A stretch of DNA of 64,000 bases from Moritella yayanosii (GCF_900465055.1 NZ_LS483250.1:2356001-2420000); one strand, 5' to 3'; counted from the stretch's first letter, positions 21,934 to 33,219 are shown. The notes: generated by a model from the letters alone, not told the origin. Numbers and translations: made by a program.

Positions 21934-22878
21934 TTAAGTAAGCGTTGAGGCATCGGTGCTGTTCGAATACTTAATACTATTAACCCGACATTCAGCACTA
22001 AATTGCGGCTTTTCTGAGATAGGTAAAATGTCGATACCTTGAAAGCAAAATAAAACCCAACGGGCAGTAGAATTTTGACAGGGCTTATATTTTAAATTGG
22101 GGAAATATACGTCTTTAGTTCTCAACGCCTCTCGGATCTTATACTCAAGTGCCGCGTATACCATCAAGCAACACGTCATGATCATCAGCAATGCCTCAAT
22201 CCGCTCTGCCTTTTTTAAATATAATGACGATGTTAAAAAATCAGGACTTTTTAAGAATCTAAACCCTTTTTCGGATAATTTACGTTCGTGAAAATTGGAT
22301 GCTCAAGCCAGTATGTCACTAATTGACATACTGGCTGGAGATTTCATCCAGATACCCAGCATTTTCATTGCGTCAGCATGACAAGAAAAACGTTGTTCAC
22401 TGAACACTAACAACCAACGCTGCTTAACATCACCGTAGTTTGAATCTATCCAGGTTGCGCTGTAGCCATTTCCTAACTCAGTGAAATGGTAATTGTCTTG
22501 TTCTGATATGGCGTCTTTGACTAATTTTAACTTTTGCGGCGCTCTCGATATGAATAATTGGCCTTGCTCATCGAGAGATTGGATCGTTTCGGCGACATAT
22601 AATGCTGCATTACCGTCTTCGTCTTTATATTCACCATCCACATTAATGCTTGTGGAGTCCAGGCTAAGCCCTTCACACGGGAGCTTTAAATGTGAAATTG
22701 TACGGGCGGACAGTCCTTGAAATAACTCGGAAACGCCAGTTTCATAGAGTTGGTCAAGACAGCGACCGAGTGCATCGTCATCAATAAATTTGGCGATACC
22801 AATATCTTTGCACATGCCTAAAATTAAACCGAGATGATGCGGTTTTCGTTTAACATCTTTTTCGAGTTTATTTTCCAT
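21934..22878 (-). pseudogene. IS1634-type transposase relic with internal deletions
   Basis: The frame starts at 22878 with DVKRKPHHLGLILGMCKDIG, the usual N terminus of IS1634-group transposases. It jumps from KFID to DALGRCLDQLYETGVSELF, from NVDGEYKDED to the later DDE region (APQKLKLVKDAI), and again before SNFHERKLSEKGFRFLKSPD, each time skipping segments present in full-length relatives. It ends with LMIMTCCLMVYAALEYKIREAL and a typical C terminus at 21934. The pieces are all in one frame, broken only by a TGA at 22303-22305 beside a hairpin. The full protein would be over 500 residues. No terminal repeats were found. It is a non-functional remnant, with deletion points judged from memory of the family. 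Confidence 0.8.
22306..22336. repeat. 13-bp perfect hairpin inside the transposase relic
   Basis: AGCCAGTATGTCA and its exact complement flank a five-base loop. The hairpin lies at the junction between two parts of the IS1634-type relic, directly before the in-frame TGA. It could be the scar of a deletion or a small inserted palindrome. Confidence 0.75.
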
Positions 22879-22895
22879 AGGGTATTAGATAGATA

Positions 22896-25112
22896 CTAAT
22901 TCACCGAGATCAGATCAGAACAGGTTGGATTCGTTTCTCCAACATTACAAAGCAGGTAAGAGTCTCCACTACGTCCAAAATTATCCTTATACGCACCATC
23001 GTTTTCAGTAATAGGTAAAGGCATTCCATTACGGGTTATTTCTACCATAGATGTCGTTGCACCTGCCCAGTTTAGCGATACGAATTTTTTATTACGGCCA
23101 CCCTTTTCAGTTGCGGTCAAGGTTATATCGCCGGTTGGTAATGGAGGCGTCGGACCATTTGTATCCGGGGAATAAGTCGCCGTTAGCTTGACAGAGGGGA
23201 AGCTATTGTAAGCATAAACAGCAATATATAGTGAGCTATCTATTGTCGGGATGTTTGAACCCGTCATTAAACATTTTTCATCACTATTTGGTGTATACGA
23301 GCCACAATCAAATATCCCATCAGGGATTGATGGATCAACCAATGGAGAACTGCCAAAATTAATATACAGATCAGCATCACCAGAATTGGTTTTTTTACCT
23401 TTTGCAGTATTGCGCAGCACTACTTCTAGGTCTGTCGCTTCAGCGCCTACCTCAAGAACCCAACAATGCCATTCACCAGCAACGCCACTGATATTGTCCG
23501 TCGAGGAGCCATTAACTAAAGGTGATGTCGAAGTATTACTGCTATTACACACAGGGCTAGGTGGGGGTTTTGGTATGCCTACTTGTTGGAATGCTGCAGT
23601 GATATCAGCTTGTTCGTAGCCCAGAGCACTGGCGGCATCCAACAGGCCTTCATAAGCAATATCAAAACTGTCACTTGCGGTCCAATGATTTCGGTTCGCT
23701 GTTGCAAACAGAATAAATGCTTTCTTTACATCCCAACCTTCAGTATGTACCAACAGATAAAATGCGCGGTTATATACGCCACTGGAATAATGCACATTCA
23801 TACCATTGTAATAATCAGCGGCGTGGCCGATTGATGAACCGTCCAATGTTGGATATTGCATATAGCGTAATGCGCCATTTTCGGCTTTAATAATATCAGC
23901 GCCGACTGTAAAATCCGCAGAACCCTTCATATAAAATTCGGCAGCTTCACCAGCAATGTCAGAAAATGACTCATTAATGCCACCAGACTGCCCGGAATAA
24001 ATCAGACCTGAATGCTGTTCGGTAAAACCATGACTGACCTCATGCGCCATAACATCTAAACTGACCAATGGGTAGAAGGTTGTGAATCCGTCACCAAATG
24101 TCATCGAAGACCCGTTCCAGAAAGCATTTTCATAGTTGGTACTGTAATGAACACGCAGTATCAGCGGTATCGTTAACGGAGATTCATTTAGCCACTCGTT
24201 ATACATAGCAAACACTACGCCACCAAAATAATGAGCATCATTGAGCGGGCTAAAAGCACCATTAATAAATTTATGCTCATTTATATAAACGCTATTCTCA
24301 TTACAGGTAAACGAAAAAGCAGTTGAACCGGACTCGCTATGATTAAGATCAACAGTTTTCACATTTGGCGTGTTCATCGTACAGCGACTCGCAGCCATAT
24401 CGACATCTACGTCGAGCATCTCGAATTCGTCCCCGAAGCTGTAGAGGCCAGTTTTAGCATTACCACCTGGGCCAGTTGCCGTTTGAACATGGGTTAAGCC
24501 TTCATATTCGAATAATACCGAACCGTCATGCGCATCGACCAGAAAAGTCGGGCGTGTCGGCTGACCTCCGTCACGACTATCAGCAAAAAAACTCACGGCA
24601 TAACTTAACTTAGGCTTCCCCGCTGCGAGGAATATCACCAATTCCGACGATTCATTACGGAATATCAGCGGGCTATTATTGCTTGGTCTATTTTTAACTC
24701 GAGCTTGCATGGTATTGAGGGCGCTATTGGCGCTGATATGCGGCATGATATCCAGCAGTGAGGCTGCAAGGTTTTGGATAAGGCGACCGTTGACATATAT
24801 AGCGCGGCCTGATTGGTCCCGATTAATAATAATCTCTTCACCCCATATCGGAATGCCACGATACGCTTGACGATAGCGAGTATGGCTGAATCCTCGTGCA
24901 TCAACACGCTGCTTGGACTTGATTAATGTTTCCTGTAGTGAAAGATTTAATGCTTCATGAAGAGTCGCGCTGTCATTAATTTTCTGCAGCACCTGAGGTG
25001 ACTTATTTAATGATCTAGTTAATGATTTGCTGTTTGCAGCCAGAGCAGAACCACTCGATAAACTAAAAACAATCACCACAAAACTAAACAACAGATGTAA
25101 ATTCACAACCAC
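22896..25112 (-). CDS. Secreted M4-family (vibriolysin-like) zinc metalloprotease
   Basis: A 738-residue secreted protease precursor. A signal peptide covers about 1-26. An FTP/PepSY propeptide, which acts as chaperone and inhibitor in this family, covers about 40-205. The M4 catalytic domain follows, with zinc ligands in HEVSH (H357, H361; catalytic E358) and E381 in GGINESFSDIAGE, and the acid-base histidine in HYSSGVYN near 440. A PPC domain (about 540-645, GEWHCWVLEVG) and a terminal beta-sandwich-like domain (about 655-738) follow. The role would be extracellular protein breakdown, possibly as a virulence factor. The stop lies 18 bases from the start of the transposase relic, so the last few residues may be altered. 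Confidence 0.93.
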   Translation of the reverse strand: MVVNLHLLFSFVVIVFSLSSGSALAANSKSLTRSLNKSPQVLQKINDSATLHEALNLSLQETLIKSKQRVDARGFSHTRYRQAYRGIPIWGEEIIINRDQSGRAIYVNGRLIQNLAASLLDIMPHISANSALNTMQARVKNRPSNNSPLIFRNESSELVIFLAAGKPKLSYAVSFFADSRDGGQPTRPTFLVDAHDGSVLFEYEGLTHVQTATGPGGNAKTGLYSFGDEFEMLDVDVDMAASRCTMNTPNVKTVDLNHSESGSTAFSFTCNENSVYINEHKFINGAFSPLNDAHYFGGVVFAMYNEWLNESPLTIPLILRVHYSTNYENAFWNGSSMTFGDGFTTFYPLVSLDVMAHEVSHGFTEQHSGLIYSGQSGGINESFSDIAGEAAEFYMKGSADFTVGADIIKAENGALRYMQYPTLDGSSIGHAADYYNGMNVHYSSGVYNRAFYLLVHTEGWDVKKAFILFATANRNHWTASDSFDIAYEGLLDAASALGYEQADITAAFQQVGIPKPPPSPVCNSSNTSTSPLVNGSSTDNISGVAGEWHCWVLEVGAEATDLEVVLRNTAKGKKTNSGDADLYINFGSSPLVDPSIPDGIFDCGSYTPNSDEKCLMTGSNIPTIDSSLYIAVYAYNSFPSVKLTATYSPDTNGPTPPLPTGDITLTATEKGGRNKKFVSLNWAGATTSMVEITRNGMPLPITENDGAYKDNFGRSGDSYLLCNVGETNPTCSDLISVN

Positions 25113-25324
25113 TCCCTACCGAACCAGTTAAGACATATGAGAGTAAAGTATAGAATAATTCGGCGGTTCTTCCAGTCCGGTTGGGTATTGCTAAATTGCC
25201 ACGATATCATCACTATCGTTAAATAAAACGTCACAATCATACTTAAAAAATGTACTAAGACATAAGAACAGAGAAATAAATTAGCTGTCTTCGAGGGAGG
25301 ATGATGATGATGATGATGAAAGTT

Positions 25325-25365
25325 AAAGAAGAAAAGCTATAAAGTGCCTACTGCACTTTATAGCT
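25325..25365 (-). terminator. Rho-independent terminator after nqrM
   Basis: A 13-bp perfect stem (25335-25347 with 25353-25365) has a five-base loop. On the minus strand it is followed by TTTTCTTCTTT. It ends the nqr-apbE-nqrM operon. The rest of 25113-25381 holds a GAT/ATG microsatellite at 25301-25318 and nothing else I can name. Confidence 0.85.
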
Positions 25366-25381
25366 AGATGCTTGGCATAAA

Positions 25382-25606
25382 CTAGATGATACGGTTTTCA
25401 CTTAACATCTTTTGTTTAGCTTCTTCTTTTGCCATTTTAGCTTTACGCTTATCACATGGATCGGGGCAATCACACGCCTTGTCCATACCTAAGTTACTAA
25501 TGCCACCACAGCTACCTGTGATAGATTTTTTTTGCACGATATAGCCAATTGACATACCCGCAATAACGAGCGCAAAAATAACAAATGTTGCAGCAAAATA
25601 AGCCAT
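25382..25606 (-). CDS. nqrM: Na+-NQR maturation protein NqrM
   Basis: A 74-residue protein with one N-terminal membrane helix (about 3-25) and a cysteine-rich tail (GSCGGI, then ACDCPDPC). The family is required for assembly of the sodium-pumping NADH:quinone reductase, probably by delivering iron to the centre held between NqrD and NqrE. It is the last gene of the operon, eight bases after apbE, the order seen in Vibrio. Confidence 0.93.
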   Translation of the reverse strand: MAYFAATFVIFALVIAGMSIGYIVQKKSITGSCGGISNLGMDKACDCPDPCDKRKAKMAKEEAKQKMLSENRII

Positions 25607-25614
25607 ATTAGCCT

Positions 25615-26643
25615 CTATTGTAAATAAGGTTCGAACTGTTTGGTATACACTTCATTATACCCTGAATCTGACTTCGAGATCATCAACACAGCTAATTCTT
25701 GCTGCTTGGCAAACTCAAGACCGTCTTTCTCACCCATCACCATTAACGCAGTAGCTAATCCATCAGCAGTCATTGATGATGCATGGATAACAGTCACAGA
25801 AACCAGCTTATGTTTAATTGGTTTACCGCTTACCGGATCAATCGTATGCGCAAAACGCTCACCATCAAGCTCGTAATAATTACGGTAATCACCTGATGTT
25901 GCAATTGCATTGTTACCAACAGCAATCACTTCTTGCACACTTTGATCAACGGCTGTCGGTTTCTCAATCGCAACTTGCCAATCGATACCACGAGCATTCA
26001 CACCATTAATACGCAGTTCACCGCCGACTTCAACCAGGTAGTTTTCAATACCTAAAGAAGCAAAGTACTCAGCGATAACATCAACGCCATAACCTTTAGC
26101 AATTGAAGACAAATCCACGTATAAACCATCAATGTCTTTGCTTAACGTTGTTTCTGTCGCCGCTAAATGCTCAATACCAATACGTTGTTTGATTGCATTT
26201 AACTGTTGCTCTGATGGTATGCTTTCCGGTCTATTATCTGGGCCAAATCCCCACAGATTAACTAACGGGCCAACAGTAACATCCAGTGCACCGTTAGTCA
26301 GTTTATTCAAGCGAAGCGCTTCTAGCACGACTTTTGCGGTATCACGAGATACTTCAAAACCAGTAACCGCCACGCTTTGGTTAAAGCGCGATAACTCTGA
26401 ATTAGGACGATAAGTCGACATCTGATCGTTGACTAATTCTAAACGTCTATCAATCTCAATTTGGATATCTTGCTTATCTTGTACAGACAGTGGGAAACCC
26501 ACTACTTTCATGTGATAAGTCGTACCCATAGTAGGACCAGAGAAAAGCACTTCTTCTGTGCTTTTTTGCTCACTACAACCAAGAATAAAAATGGCTAGCC
26601 CTATCAGAGCTAGCCATCGAAACATCGATTTAAATTGAATCAA
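25615..26643 (-). CDS. apbE: FAD:protein FMN transferase
   Basis: Transfers FMN from FAD to threonine residues of NqrB and NqrC. The 342-residue precursor has a lipoprotein signal with lipobox LGC (C23) and should act in the periplasm. Family motifs are MGTTYHMKV near the mature start, DLSSIAKGYGVD in the middle and MTADGLATALMVMG near the C terminus, the last contributing magnesium and FAD contacts. It lies seven bases after nqrF. Confidence 0.95.
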   Translation of the reverse strand: MIQFKSMFRWLALIGLAIFILGCSEQKSTEEVLFSGPTMGTTYHMKVVGFPLSVQDKQDIQIEIDRRLELVNDQMSTYRPNSELSRFNQSVAVTGFEVSRDTAKVVLEALRLNKLTNGALDVTVGPLVNLWGFGPDNRPESIPSEQQLNAIKQRIGIEHLAATETTLSKDIDGLYVDLSSIAKGYGVDVIAEYFASLGIENYLVEVGGELRINGVNARGIDWQVAIEKPTAVDQSVQEVIAVGNNAIATSGDYRNYYELDGERFAHTIDPVSGKPIKHKLVSVTVIHASSMTADGLATALMVMGEKDGLEFAKQQELAVLMISKSDSGYNEVYTKQFEPYLQ

Positions 26644-26649
26644 AAGCGA

Positions 26650-27870
26650 TTAACCAAAGTCATCGAGTAAGATGTTTTCATCTTCAACACCAAGATCTTT
26701 CAGCATACCGATAACAGCAGCATTCATCATCGGTGGACCACACATGTAGTACTCACAATCTTCTGGTGCTTCATGATCTGCAAGGTAATTTTCAAGGATC
26801 ACGTTATGGATGAAGCCAGTGTAACCTTCCCAGTTATCTTCTGGTTGTGGATCACTTAATGCAACATGCCATTCAAAGTTTTCGTTTTCTTTAGCAAGCA
26901 TATCGAAATCTTCGACATAGAACATTTCACGCTTAGAACGTGCACCATACCAGAATGAGATCTTACGGTTTGTATTCAGACGGTTTAGCTGATCAAAGAT
27001 ATGTGAACGCATTGGCGCCATACCAGCACCACCACCAACAAATATCATTTCATTGTCAGTTTCTCTCGCGAAGAACTCACCAAATGGACCTGAAATCATT
27101 ACTTTATCGCCAGCCTTTAAGCTAAAGATGTACGAAGACATCTTACCCGCAGGTAAAGACAGATCACGTGGCGGTGGCGTAGCGATACGCACGTTAAGCA
27201 TGATAATACCCGCTTCTTCTGGCGCGTTAGCCATAGAGTAAGCACGCGTCGTTTCTTCATCAACTTTAGATTCAATATCAAAGAAACCAAAGTGTTTCCA
27301 GTCACCACGATATTCTTCAGGAATATCAAAATCTGAATATTTAACATGGTGAGCAGGCGCTTCAATTTGGATATAACCACCGGCGCGAAAAGGAACCACT
27401 TCGCCGTTTGGAATAGCCATTTTAAGCTCTTTAATGAACGTTGCTTTGTTATCGTTAGAGATAACTTCACATTCCCATTTCTTCACACCAAAAATTTCTT
27501 CTGGTAGCTCGATGTCCATGTCAACTTTCACGCTAACTTGACATGCTAAACGCTCGCCTTCACGTGCTTCACCTTTAGAGATGTGATCAAGCTCAGTTGG
27601 TAGAATATCACCACCACCCGATTTAACTTTAACGCGACACTGGCCACATGTGCCACCGCCACCACAAGCGGAAGAAACGAAAATACCGCTCGCAGATAGT
27701 GAAGCTAGAAGTTTACCACCTGCACCAGTAACCACTGATTTCTCTGGGTCACCGTTAATACTAATTGTAATATCACCTTCACTTACCAGTTTAGACTTAG
27801 CAAACAGAATGACTGTTACTAGTGCCAAAACGATAACCGTGAACATGACTACGCCGAGAATGATTTCCAT
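26650..27870 (-). CDS. nqrF: Na+-translocating NADH:quinone reductase subunit F
   Basis: The NADH entry subunit. One N-terminal membrane helix (about 3-23) is followed by a [2Fe-2S] ferredoxin domain with [10 protein letters not shown] (about 69-78) and a later Cys, then FAD- and NAD-binding domains of the ferredoxin reductase type (RAYSMAN for [14 protein letters not shown] for NAD). The 406-residue length matches Vibrio NqrF. Electrons pass from NADH through FAD and the iron-sulfur centre to the membrane subunits. Confidence 0.97.
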   Translation of the reverse strand: MEIILGVVMFTVIVLALVTVILFAKSKLVSEGDITISINGDPEKSVVTGAGGKLLASLSASGIFVSSACGGGGTCGQCRVKVKSGGGDILPTELDHISKGEAREGERLACQVSVKVDMDIELPEEIFGVKKWECEVISNDNKATFIKELKMAIPNGEVVPFRAGGYIQIEAPAHHVKYSDFDIPEEYRGDWKHFGFFDIESKVDEETTRAYSMANAPEEAGIIMLNVRIATPPPRDLSLPAGKMSSYIFSLKAGDKVMISGPFGEFFARETDNEMIFVGGGAGMAPMRSHIFDQLNRLNTNRKISFWYGARSKREMFYVEDFDMLAKENENFEWHVALSDPQPEDNWEGYTGFIHNVILENYLADHEAPEDCEYYMCGPPMMNAAVIGMLKDLGVEDENILLDDFG

Positions 27871-27918
27871 CGACTTATCCTTTGCTCTTGAAACATGCTG
27901 ACCGAAGCCAACTGTTTG

Positions 27919-28527
27919 TTATAACTGAATACCAGAAAATGACATGAAACCTAGCGCCATAAGACCCGCTGTAATAAAGGTAATACCTAGACCACGTAGA
28001 CCATCTGGTACATCTGAATATTTCATTTTTTCACGAAGACCAGCCATCGCAACGATAGCTAACATCCAACCTAGGCCACTACCAAAACCATAAACGACTG
28101 ATTCTGTGAAGTTGTAGTCACGCTGTACCATGAAAGATACACCACCGAAGATTGCACAGTTTACTGTGATCAACGGTAGGAAAATACCCAATGCGTTATA
28201 TAGCGCTGGCATGTACTTATCTAAAACCATCTCTAAGATTTGTACGAGTGCAGCAATGACACCGATGAACGTGATGAAACCTAGGAAGCTTAAATCTGCT
28301 TCTGGGAAACCAGCCCATGCAAGTGCACCTGGAGCAAGTACGCCACTATAGATAACTTGGTTAACAGGGATTGAAATGGTCAGTACAGCTGTTACTGCTA
28401 TACCAAGACCAATCGCTGTTGTCACTTTCTTCGATACCGCAAGGAATGTACACATACCTAAGAAGAATGATAATGCTAAGTTTTCAATGAAAATAGCACG
28501 TACGAACAAACTAATATAATGTTCCAT
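27919..28527 (-). CDS. nqrE: Na+-NQR subunit E
   Basis: A 202-residue membrane subunit with six predicted helices, homologous to NqrD and to RnfA. With NqrD it forms the inverted pair that holds an iron centre through conserved cysteines, of which CTFLAVSK near residue 26 and NCAIFGG near 120 are visible. It lies three bases after nqrD. Confidence 0.96.
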   Translation of the reverse strand: MEHYISLFVRAIFIENLALSFFLGMCTFLAVSKKVTTAIGLGIAVTAVLTISIPVNQVIYSGVLAPGALAWAGFPEADLSFLGFITFIGVIAALVQILEMVLDKYMPALYNALGIFLPLITVNCAIFGGVSFMVQRDYNFTESVVYGFGSGLGWMLAIVAMAGLREKMKYSDVPDGLRGLGITFITAGLMALGFMSFSGIQL

Positions 28528-28530
28528 CGT

Positions 28531-29160
28531 TTACCCCTTTGGCTCAACTTGTTCTGGTTTCCACGTACGTAGAGCCCAAATCAATAAACCAATGATGAAG
28601 AATGCACTTGGCGGAAGTAGTAATAGGCCATTTGACTGGTACCAACCACCGTTTTGGATTAGTGGTAAGATTTCAATACCAAACCAAGTACCTGAACCAA
28701 AGATTTCACGCACAGTCGCCACAGCTAATAAGATAACACCGTAACCTAAACCGTTACCGATACCATCTAAGAAACTTGGTAGAGGTTTATTCTTCATTGC
28801 GTATGCTTCCGCACGACCCATTACGATACAGTTTGTAATGATCAGACCAACGAATACCGAAAGCTCTTTTGATAACTGGAACGCTACTGCTTTAAGTACT
28901 TGGTCAACAACAATCACCAATGATGCAATAATTGCCATTTGCACAATAATACGCACACTATTCGGAATATAGTTACGTACTAACGAGATAAAGAAACTTG
29001 AAAAGGCTGTTACCAACATTACCGCTAGCGTCATCACTAATGCAGTTTCCATCTTAGTTGTCACCGCCAATGCAGAACAAACACCTAAGATTTGTAGTGC
29101 AATCGGGTTGTTAGTAACTATAGGTGAGGTAATAACCTCTCTTAACTCAGACTTAGCCAT
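28531..29160 (-). CDS. nqrD: Na+-NQR subunit D
   Basis: A 209-residue six-helix membrane subunit related to NqrE and RnfE. The conserved cysteines in LGVCSALAV (near 29) and [11 protein letters not shown] (near 112) supply the iron ligands shared with NqrE. It overlaps the end of nqrC by eight bases, which implies translational coupling. Confidence 0.96.
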   Translation of the reverse strand: MAKSELREVITSPIVTNNPIALQILGVCSALAVTTKMETALVMTLAVMLVTAFSSFFISLVRNYIPNSVRIIVQMAIIASLVIVVDQVLKAVAFQLSKELSVFVGLIITNCIVMGRAEAYAMKNKPLPSFLDGIGNGLGYGVILLAVATVREIFGSGTWFGIEILPLIQNGGWYQSNGLLLLPPSAFFIIGLLIWALRTWKPEQVEPKG

Positions 29161-29950
29161 TGTTTAAGCCTCCGTTTTGCAATTTCTTCAAGAAAGGACC
29201 AAAACCGTTGTCACCAATCCAGAACTGGAATGTATTTTCAACACCTTGGCTAGTTAGCGTCGCACCAGATAGAGCATCGATACCTGAAGGCGTCTTAGCT
29301 TGACCGCCACCTTTCACGATACGGATTGCAACATCACCATTCGCATCGAATAGTTGCTTGCCTTCCCATTTAACTGTCCACCGCGGGTTTAATATTTCAC
29401 CACCTAGACCCGGCGTTTCACCTTGGTCATAGTACTGAATGCGTATCACTGTTTTGCCATCTTTGTCGATTGCAATGAATGCATACATGGTTGACCATAG
29501 GCCACGACCGTATACAGGTAACACGTAAGACTCAACATTACCTTGTGCATCTTTTACAAGATAAACATCAGCAACATTGGAACGGCGTTTGATACCGGCA
29601 ATGTCTTTACCAGTCAAGTCCATACTTTTAGTCAGATCTTTTACGTTTTTAAGTTGATCAAATGTCGCTGCATTTAAATCTGCATATTCATCTGAATTTA
29701 GATCAACATACTCACCGGTACTTAAGTCAACAAACTTAGCTTCAACAAACTTGGCATAAATTTCACCAACGTTCGCATTCGCTTCTAATTTGCCAGCAAC
29801 AGAAAGCAGGTTCGTTTGCTTATCTAATGCTTTGTTCGCATTTTGAGCATCACGTAAGCCGATAGCGGCACCAGATACAATAATTGAACAGACTAAACAC
29901 AGCGCCGTAACGACTGCGATAGTTCTCATTGGAGTTTCTTTACTAGCCAT
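29153..29950 (-). CDS. nqrC: Na+-NQR subunit C
   Basis: A membrane-anchored subunit carrying covalent FMN. I start it at 29950 ([10 protein letters not shown]; 265 residues) because NqrC proteins begin there; the longer frame upstream would overlap nqrB more deeply. One helix (about 10-33) is followed by a periplasmic domain with [13 protein letters not shown], whose threonine receives FMN from ApbE. The start overlaps the nqrB stop by eight bases. Confidence 0.95.
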   Translation of the reverse strand: MASKETPMRTIAVVTALCLVCSIIVSGAAIGLRDAQNANKALDKQTNLLSVAGKLEANANVGEIYAKFVEAKFVDLSTGEYVDLNSDEYADLNAATFDQLKNVKDLTKSMDLTGKDIAGIKRRSNVADVYLVKDAQGNVESYVLPVYGRGLWSTMYAFIAIDKDGKTVIRIQYYDQGETPGLGGEILNPRWTVKWEGKQLFDANGDVAIRIVKGGGQAKTPSGIDALSGATLTSQGVENTFQFWIGDNGFGPFLKKLQNGGLNNG

Positions 29951-31151
29951 TGCGTGCAAGTCTCCGTTTAATGTTAGCTTGAACAACAAAGTGATCAAAT
30001 AAAGGTGCGAATAAGTTAGCAAACAAGATTGCTAACATCATACCTTCAGGGAATGCAGGGTTAACTACACGAATGAGTACAACCATTAAGCCGATAAGGA
30101 TACCGTAAGCCCATTTACCATTTTCAGTAAATGATGCAGACACAGGGTCTGTCGCCATGAACATCATACCAAACGCGAAACCACCGATAACTAAATGCCA
30201 GTAAAATGGTACTTCGAACATTGGATTAGTATCAGAACCAATCATGTTGAATAGTAAGCTTGTTGCTACCATACCAATCAACACACCAGCAACGATTCGC
30301 CATGATGCGATACCCGCAAGCAGTAGAACAGCACCGCCTAATAGGATAAGTACTGTAGATACTTCACCCGTAGAACCTTGCATGTTACCAATGAATGCGT
30401 CAGCCCAAGTTAGTGAACTGGTTAGACCTTCAAGACCGCCGGCAGCAGCTGAACTTAGTGCTGTAGCACCAGAAAAACCGTCAACCGCAGTCCAAACAGC
30501 ATCACCTGAAATATCAGATGGGTAGGCGAAGAATAAGAACGCACGACCTGCTAATGCAGGGTTTAAGAAGTTCTTACCTGTACCACCGAATACTTCTTTA
30601 GCGATGACAACACCGAAAGTAATACCGACAGCGGCTTGCCATAATGGAATGTTCGCAGGCAGGATAAGTGCAAATAGGATAGAGGTTACGAAGAAACCTT
30701 CATTCACTTCATGCTTACGCACGGCGGCAAATAACACTTCCCAGAAACCACCCACGATAAACACGGTCGCGTAAATAGGGAGGAAGTAGACAGCGCCATA
30801 TAGCATACTTGCTATGACTCCTGCGCCCTCACCCATCGTCACGCCAAACGCACTAAGTAAAGCAACATGCCAATCGTCGAATGGAGTACCAGCACCTGAT
30901 GCAATCGCCGTATTAGCTTGAGCACCAATGTTGTACATACCCCAGAAAACCATAGGTAAGGCACACATCCACACTAAGATCATGATACGTTTTAAATCGA
31001 TATTGTCACGAACGTGTGTTTTGCCTTTTGTTACATAACCAGGCGTAAATAAGCCCGTTGCAACAGCTTCATACAGGGCAAACCATTTTTCGTGTTTACC
31101 GCCTGGTTCGAAGTGATGTTCCATCCCTTCGATATAATTCTTAAGACCCAT
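29943..31151 (-). CDS. nqrB: Na+-NQR subunit B
   Basis: The main membrane subunit, with about ten helices and 402 residues from the ATG at 31151, which has AGAAGGAAGG just upstream; the frame is open further but those residues are not conserved. [11 protein letters not shown] carries the FMN-linked threonine. This subunit also holds riboflavin and the ubiquinone site in known complexes. It lies two bases after nqrA. Confidence 0.96.
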   Translation of the reverse strand: MGLKNYIEGMEHHFEPGGKHEKWFALYEAVATGLFTPGYVTKGKTHVRDNIDLKRIMILVWMCALPMVFWGMYNIGAQANTAIASGAGTPFDDWHVALLSAFGVTMGEGAGVIASMLYGAVYFLPIYATVFIVGGFWEVLFAAVRKHEVNEGFFVTSILFALILPANIPLWQAAVGITFGVVIAKEVFGGTGKNFLNPALAGRAFLFFAYPSDISGDAVWTAVDGFSGATALSSAAAGGLEGLTSSLTWADAFIGNMQGSTGEVSTVLILLGGAVLLLAGIASWRIVAGVLIGMVATSLLFNMIGSDTNPMFEVPFYWHLVIGGFAFGMMFMATDPVSASFTENGKWAYGILIGLMVVLIRVVNPAFPEGMMLAILFANLFAPLFDHFVVQANIKRRLARNG

Positions 31152-31153
31152 GC

Positions 31154-32494
31154 TTAACCTTCCTTCTCTATTGTCGTTAGGCAATCACGTAGAATTGGAC
31201 CAAAGTCGTACTTACCAGGGCAAGAAAAAGTACATAACGCTAAATCTTCTTCGTCTAATTCAAGACAACCTAACGTAATTGCTTCATCTGTATCGCCCGT
31301 TACTAACGAACGTAATAACATAGTTGGTAAGATATCTAATGGCATAACGCGCTCATAATTACCAATTGGCATCATTGCACGATCACTACCACCAGTGGTT
31401 GTAGTAAAGCTAAATTGACGTGCGCGGTTGAATGCAGAAGTAAATACGTTAGCTACTGAGAATTTATCACTACCTGGTTTCATGTAACCAAGGAACTCTT
31501 TCTCACGACCTTCAGATAATACACTGATTTGGTTGTGGTAACGACCAAGATAAGCATGTGCACCGTCAGATTTAACACCGTTTAATACAGAACCTGAAAT
31601 AATGCGATTTTCACCAGCATTAAGTTCACTTGCAGTTAATTCTGTAATTGATGCGCCTAGACGAGTGCTAATTAAACGTGGATTTTTCACCGCAGGGCCT
31701 GCGAGTGAAATAACACGGTCAGTATGTAGTTCACCAGTAGTGAATAACTTACCAAAAGCGATGACATCTTGATAGCCAATAGACCAAACAGTACGGTTTG
31801 TACCAGCTGACTCTAATAAATGAATATGTGTACCAGCAAGACCAGCAGGATGAGGGCCAGCAAATGCGTGCTCTTCAACATTTGATGCTGTTGATTTAGG
31901 TAATGTACCTTCCGCTTTACAAACGTAAACTTTACCGCTTGTTAAGTGAGAAATAACATTTAAACCATCAACAAATGCTTCACTGTTTTGATTGATAATT
32001 AATGCGGCATCTGCAGCTAATGGATTGGTATCTATTGCTGTAACGAAGATAGCTGATGCATTACTGTCAATTGCAGGAACACGGCTAAATGGACGAGTGC
32101 GTAATGCGGTCCATAAACCAGAATCTACAAGATTGTTAACCACTACATCGCGGTCAAGATTAGCAATTTCAGTTGAGTTAAACTGAGCGAATTTCTCACT
32201 CTCGTTACCGTCTACGTCAATCACTACCGATTGTAAGACCCGCTTAGCGCCACGGTTAACTTCAGCAATTGTTCCTGCAGCGAAGGCTGTATATTTAACG
32301 CCCGGTGTCTTTTTGTCTTCAAAAAGAACCTGACCTTTCTTAACACGATCACCAACTTTAATTTTCATCGTTGGGCGCATTCCAATATACTCTTCACCTA
32401 GAACAGCAACTCGTTTGATAGCTGGGCCATCATGAATCACTTGCTCAGGTTTACCTGCGATAGGTAGATCCAGTCCTTTTTTTATCGTAATCAT
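31154..32494 (-). CDS. nqrA: Na+-NQR subunit A
   Basis: A soluble subunit on the cytoplasmic side, implicated in quinone binding. The start is the ATG at 32494 ([14 protein letters not shown]), which matches Vibrio NqrA; the frame extends 17 codons upstream without conservation. Length 446 residues. The conserved [16 protein letters not shown] (about 230-245) is present. It is the first gene of nqrABCDEF-apbE-nqrM, which pumps sodium out of the cell at the expense of NADH. Confidence 0.96.
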   Translation of the reverse strand: MITIKKGLDLPIAGKPEQVIHDGPAIKRVAVLGEEYIGMRPTMKIKVGDRVKKGQVLFEDKKTPGVKYTAFAAGTIAEVNRGAKRVLQSVVIDVDGNESEKFAQFNSTEIANLDRDVVVNNLVDSGLWTALRTRPFSRVPAIDSNASAIFVTAIDTNPLAADAALIINQNSEAFVDGLNVISHLTSGKVYVCKAEGTLPKSTASNVEEHAFAGPHPAGLAGTHIHLLESAGTNRTVWSIGYQDVIAFGKLFTTGELHTDRVISLAGPAVKNPRLISTRLGASITELTASELNAGENRIISGSVLNGVKSDGAHAYLGRYHNQISVLSEGREKEFLGYMKPGSDKFSVANVFTSAFNRARQFSFTTTTGGSDRAMMPIGNYERVMPLDILPTMLLRSLVTGDTDEAITLGCLELDEEDLALCTFSCPGKYDFGPILRDCLTTIEKEG

Positions 32495-32907
32495 ACTCAC
32501 ATGCACTACTTTTTTTAGGAAGAGAAAGAACACTTCTGCTAACAAAAATCACACACAAAGATACCCACAAATAAGTATTCACAAGGTAGTGTGTTTTTAT
32601 TAACAAAAAATTTGGGGTAATTCTAGCACTAATTTAAGATTATTGCTTGAACTTCATCAAGTAACGGGCAGTTATAAAGCAAAGTTTTCACACTATAATT
32701 CAACACATAAAAAATGCCTTAAAAACATATTCTTAAAAAAATAACAAAAATATAAATCTGATAATTAAATGATAAAAAACTATTTTATTGAGCTTATTTT
32801 AGTCATATTTCTGGGTATATCCATTTAAAAAAAATGGACTTTTAAAAATTAACATGTACTCACAACCAATAACACTAATTTAAATACTTAATTGAGTTAA
32901 TGTCTCA
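32495..32907. other. AT-rich intergenic region upstream of nqrA
   Basis: 413 bases between bolA and nqrA, both on the minus strand. The nqr promoter should lie here. I can find isolated -10-like elements (for example TAGAAT and TATAAC on the minus strand) but no convincing -35 with correct spacing. No hairpin terminator for bolA and no coding frame is visible. Confidence 0.5.
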
Positions 32908-33219
32908 TTAACCTAGACAATCTGGAGATGTAGGCACTTTTTGATCTTGATCATTTTTTTTAGCCCATTGTTCCGGTGTATAGGCATGAATTGATAGTGC
33001 ATGGATACCCGCTTCAAATTGAGCCACCAGCGCAGTGTTAACCATACGGTGACGCGCAATTAACATTTTCCCTTCAAACTCAGCAGTCACGATCACCACT
33101 GAAAAATGAATTTCCGTACCCGGTGGTACATTGTGTTTATGGCTGTCACAAATCACGTCTAAATGTTGAATATCAAAGCTCGCCAATAATTGCTGTTTAA
33201 TATCGTTACCTAATGACAT
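32908..33219 (-). CDS. bolA: BolA family protein
   Basis: A 103-residue BolA protein with the conserved SHKHNVPPGTEIHFSVV and ARHRMVNTAL segments. BolA proteins bind DNA and partner with monothiol glutaredoxins through a shared iron-sulfur cluster; the conserved histidine lies in RHRM. It influences cell shape and stress responses in E. coli. It lies upstream of the nqr operon on the same strand and divergent from rlmG, an order also found in Vibrio. Confidence 0.93.
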   Translation of the reverse strand: MSLGNDIKQQLLASFDIQHLDVICDSHKHNVPPGTEIHFSVVIVTAEFEGKMLIARHRMVNTALVAQFEAGIHALSIHAYTPEQWAKKNDQDQKVPTSPDCLG

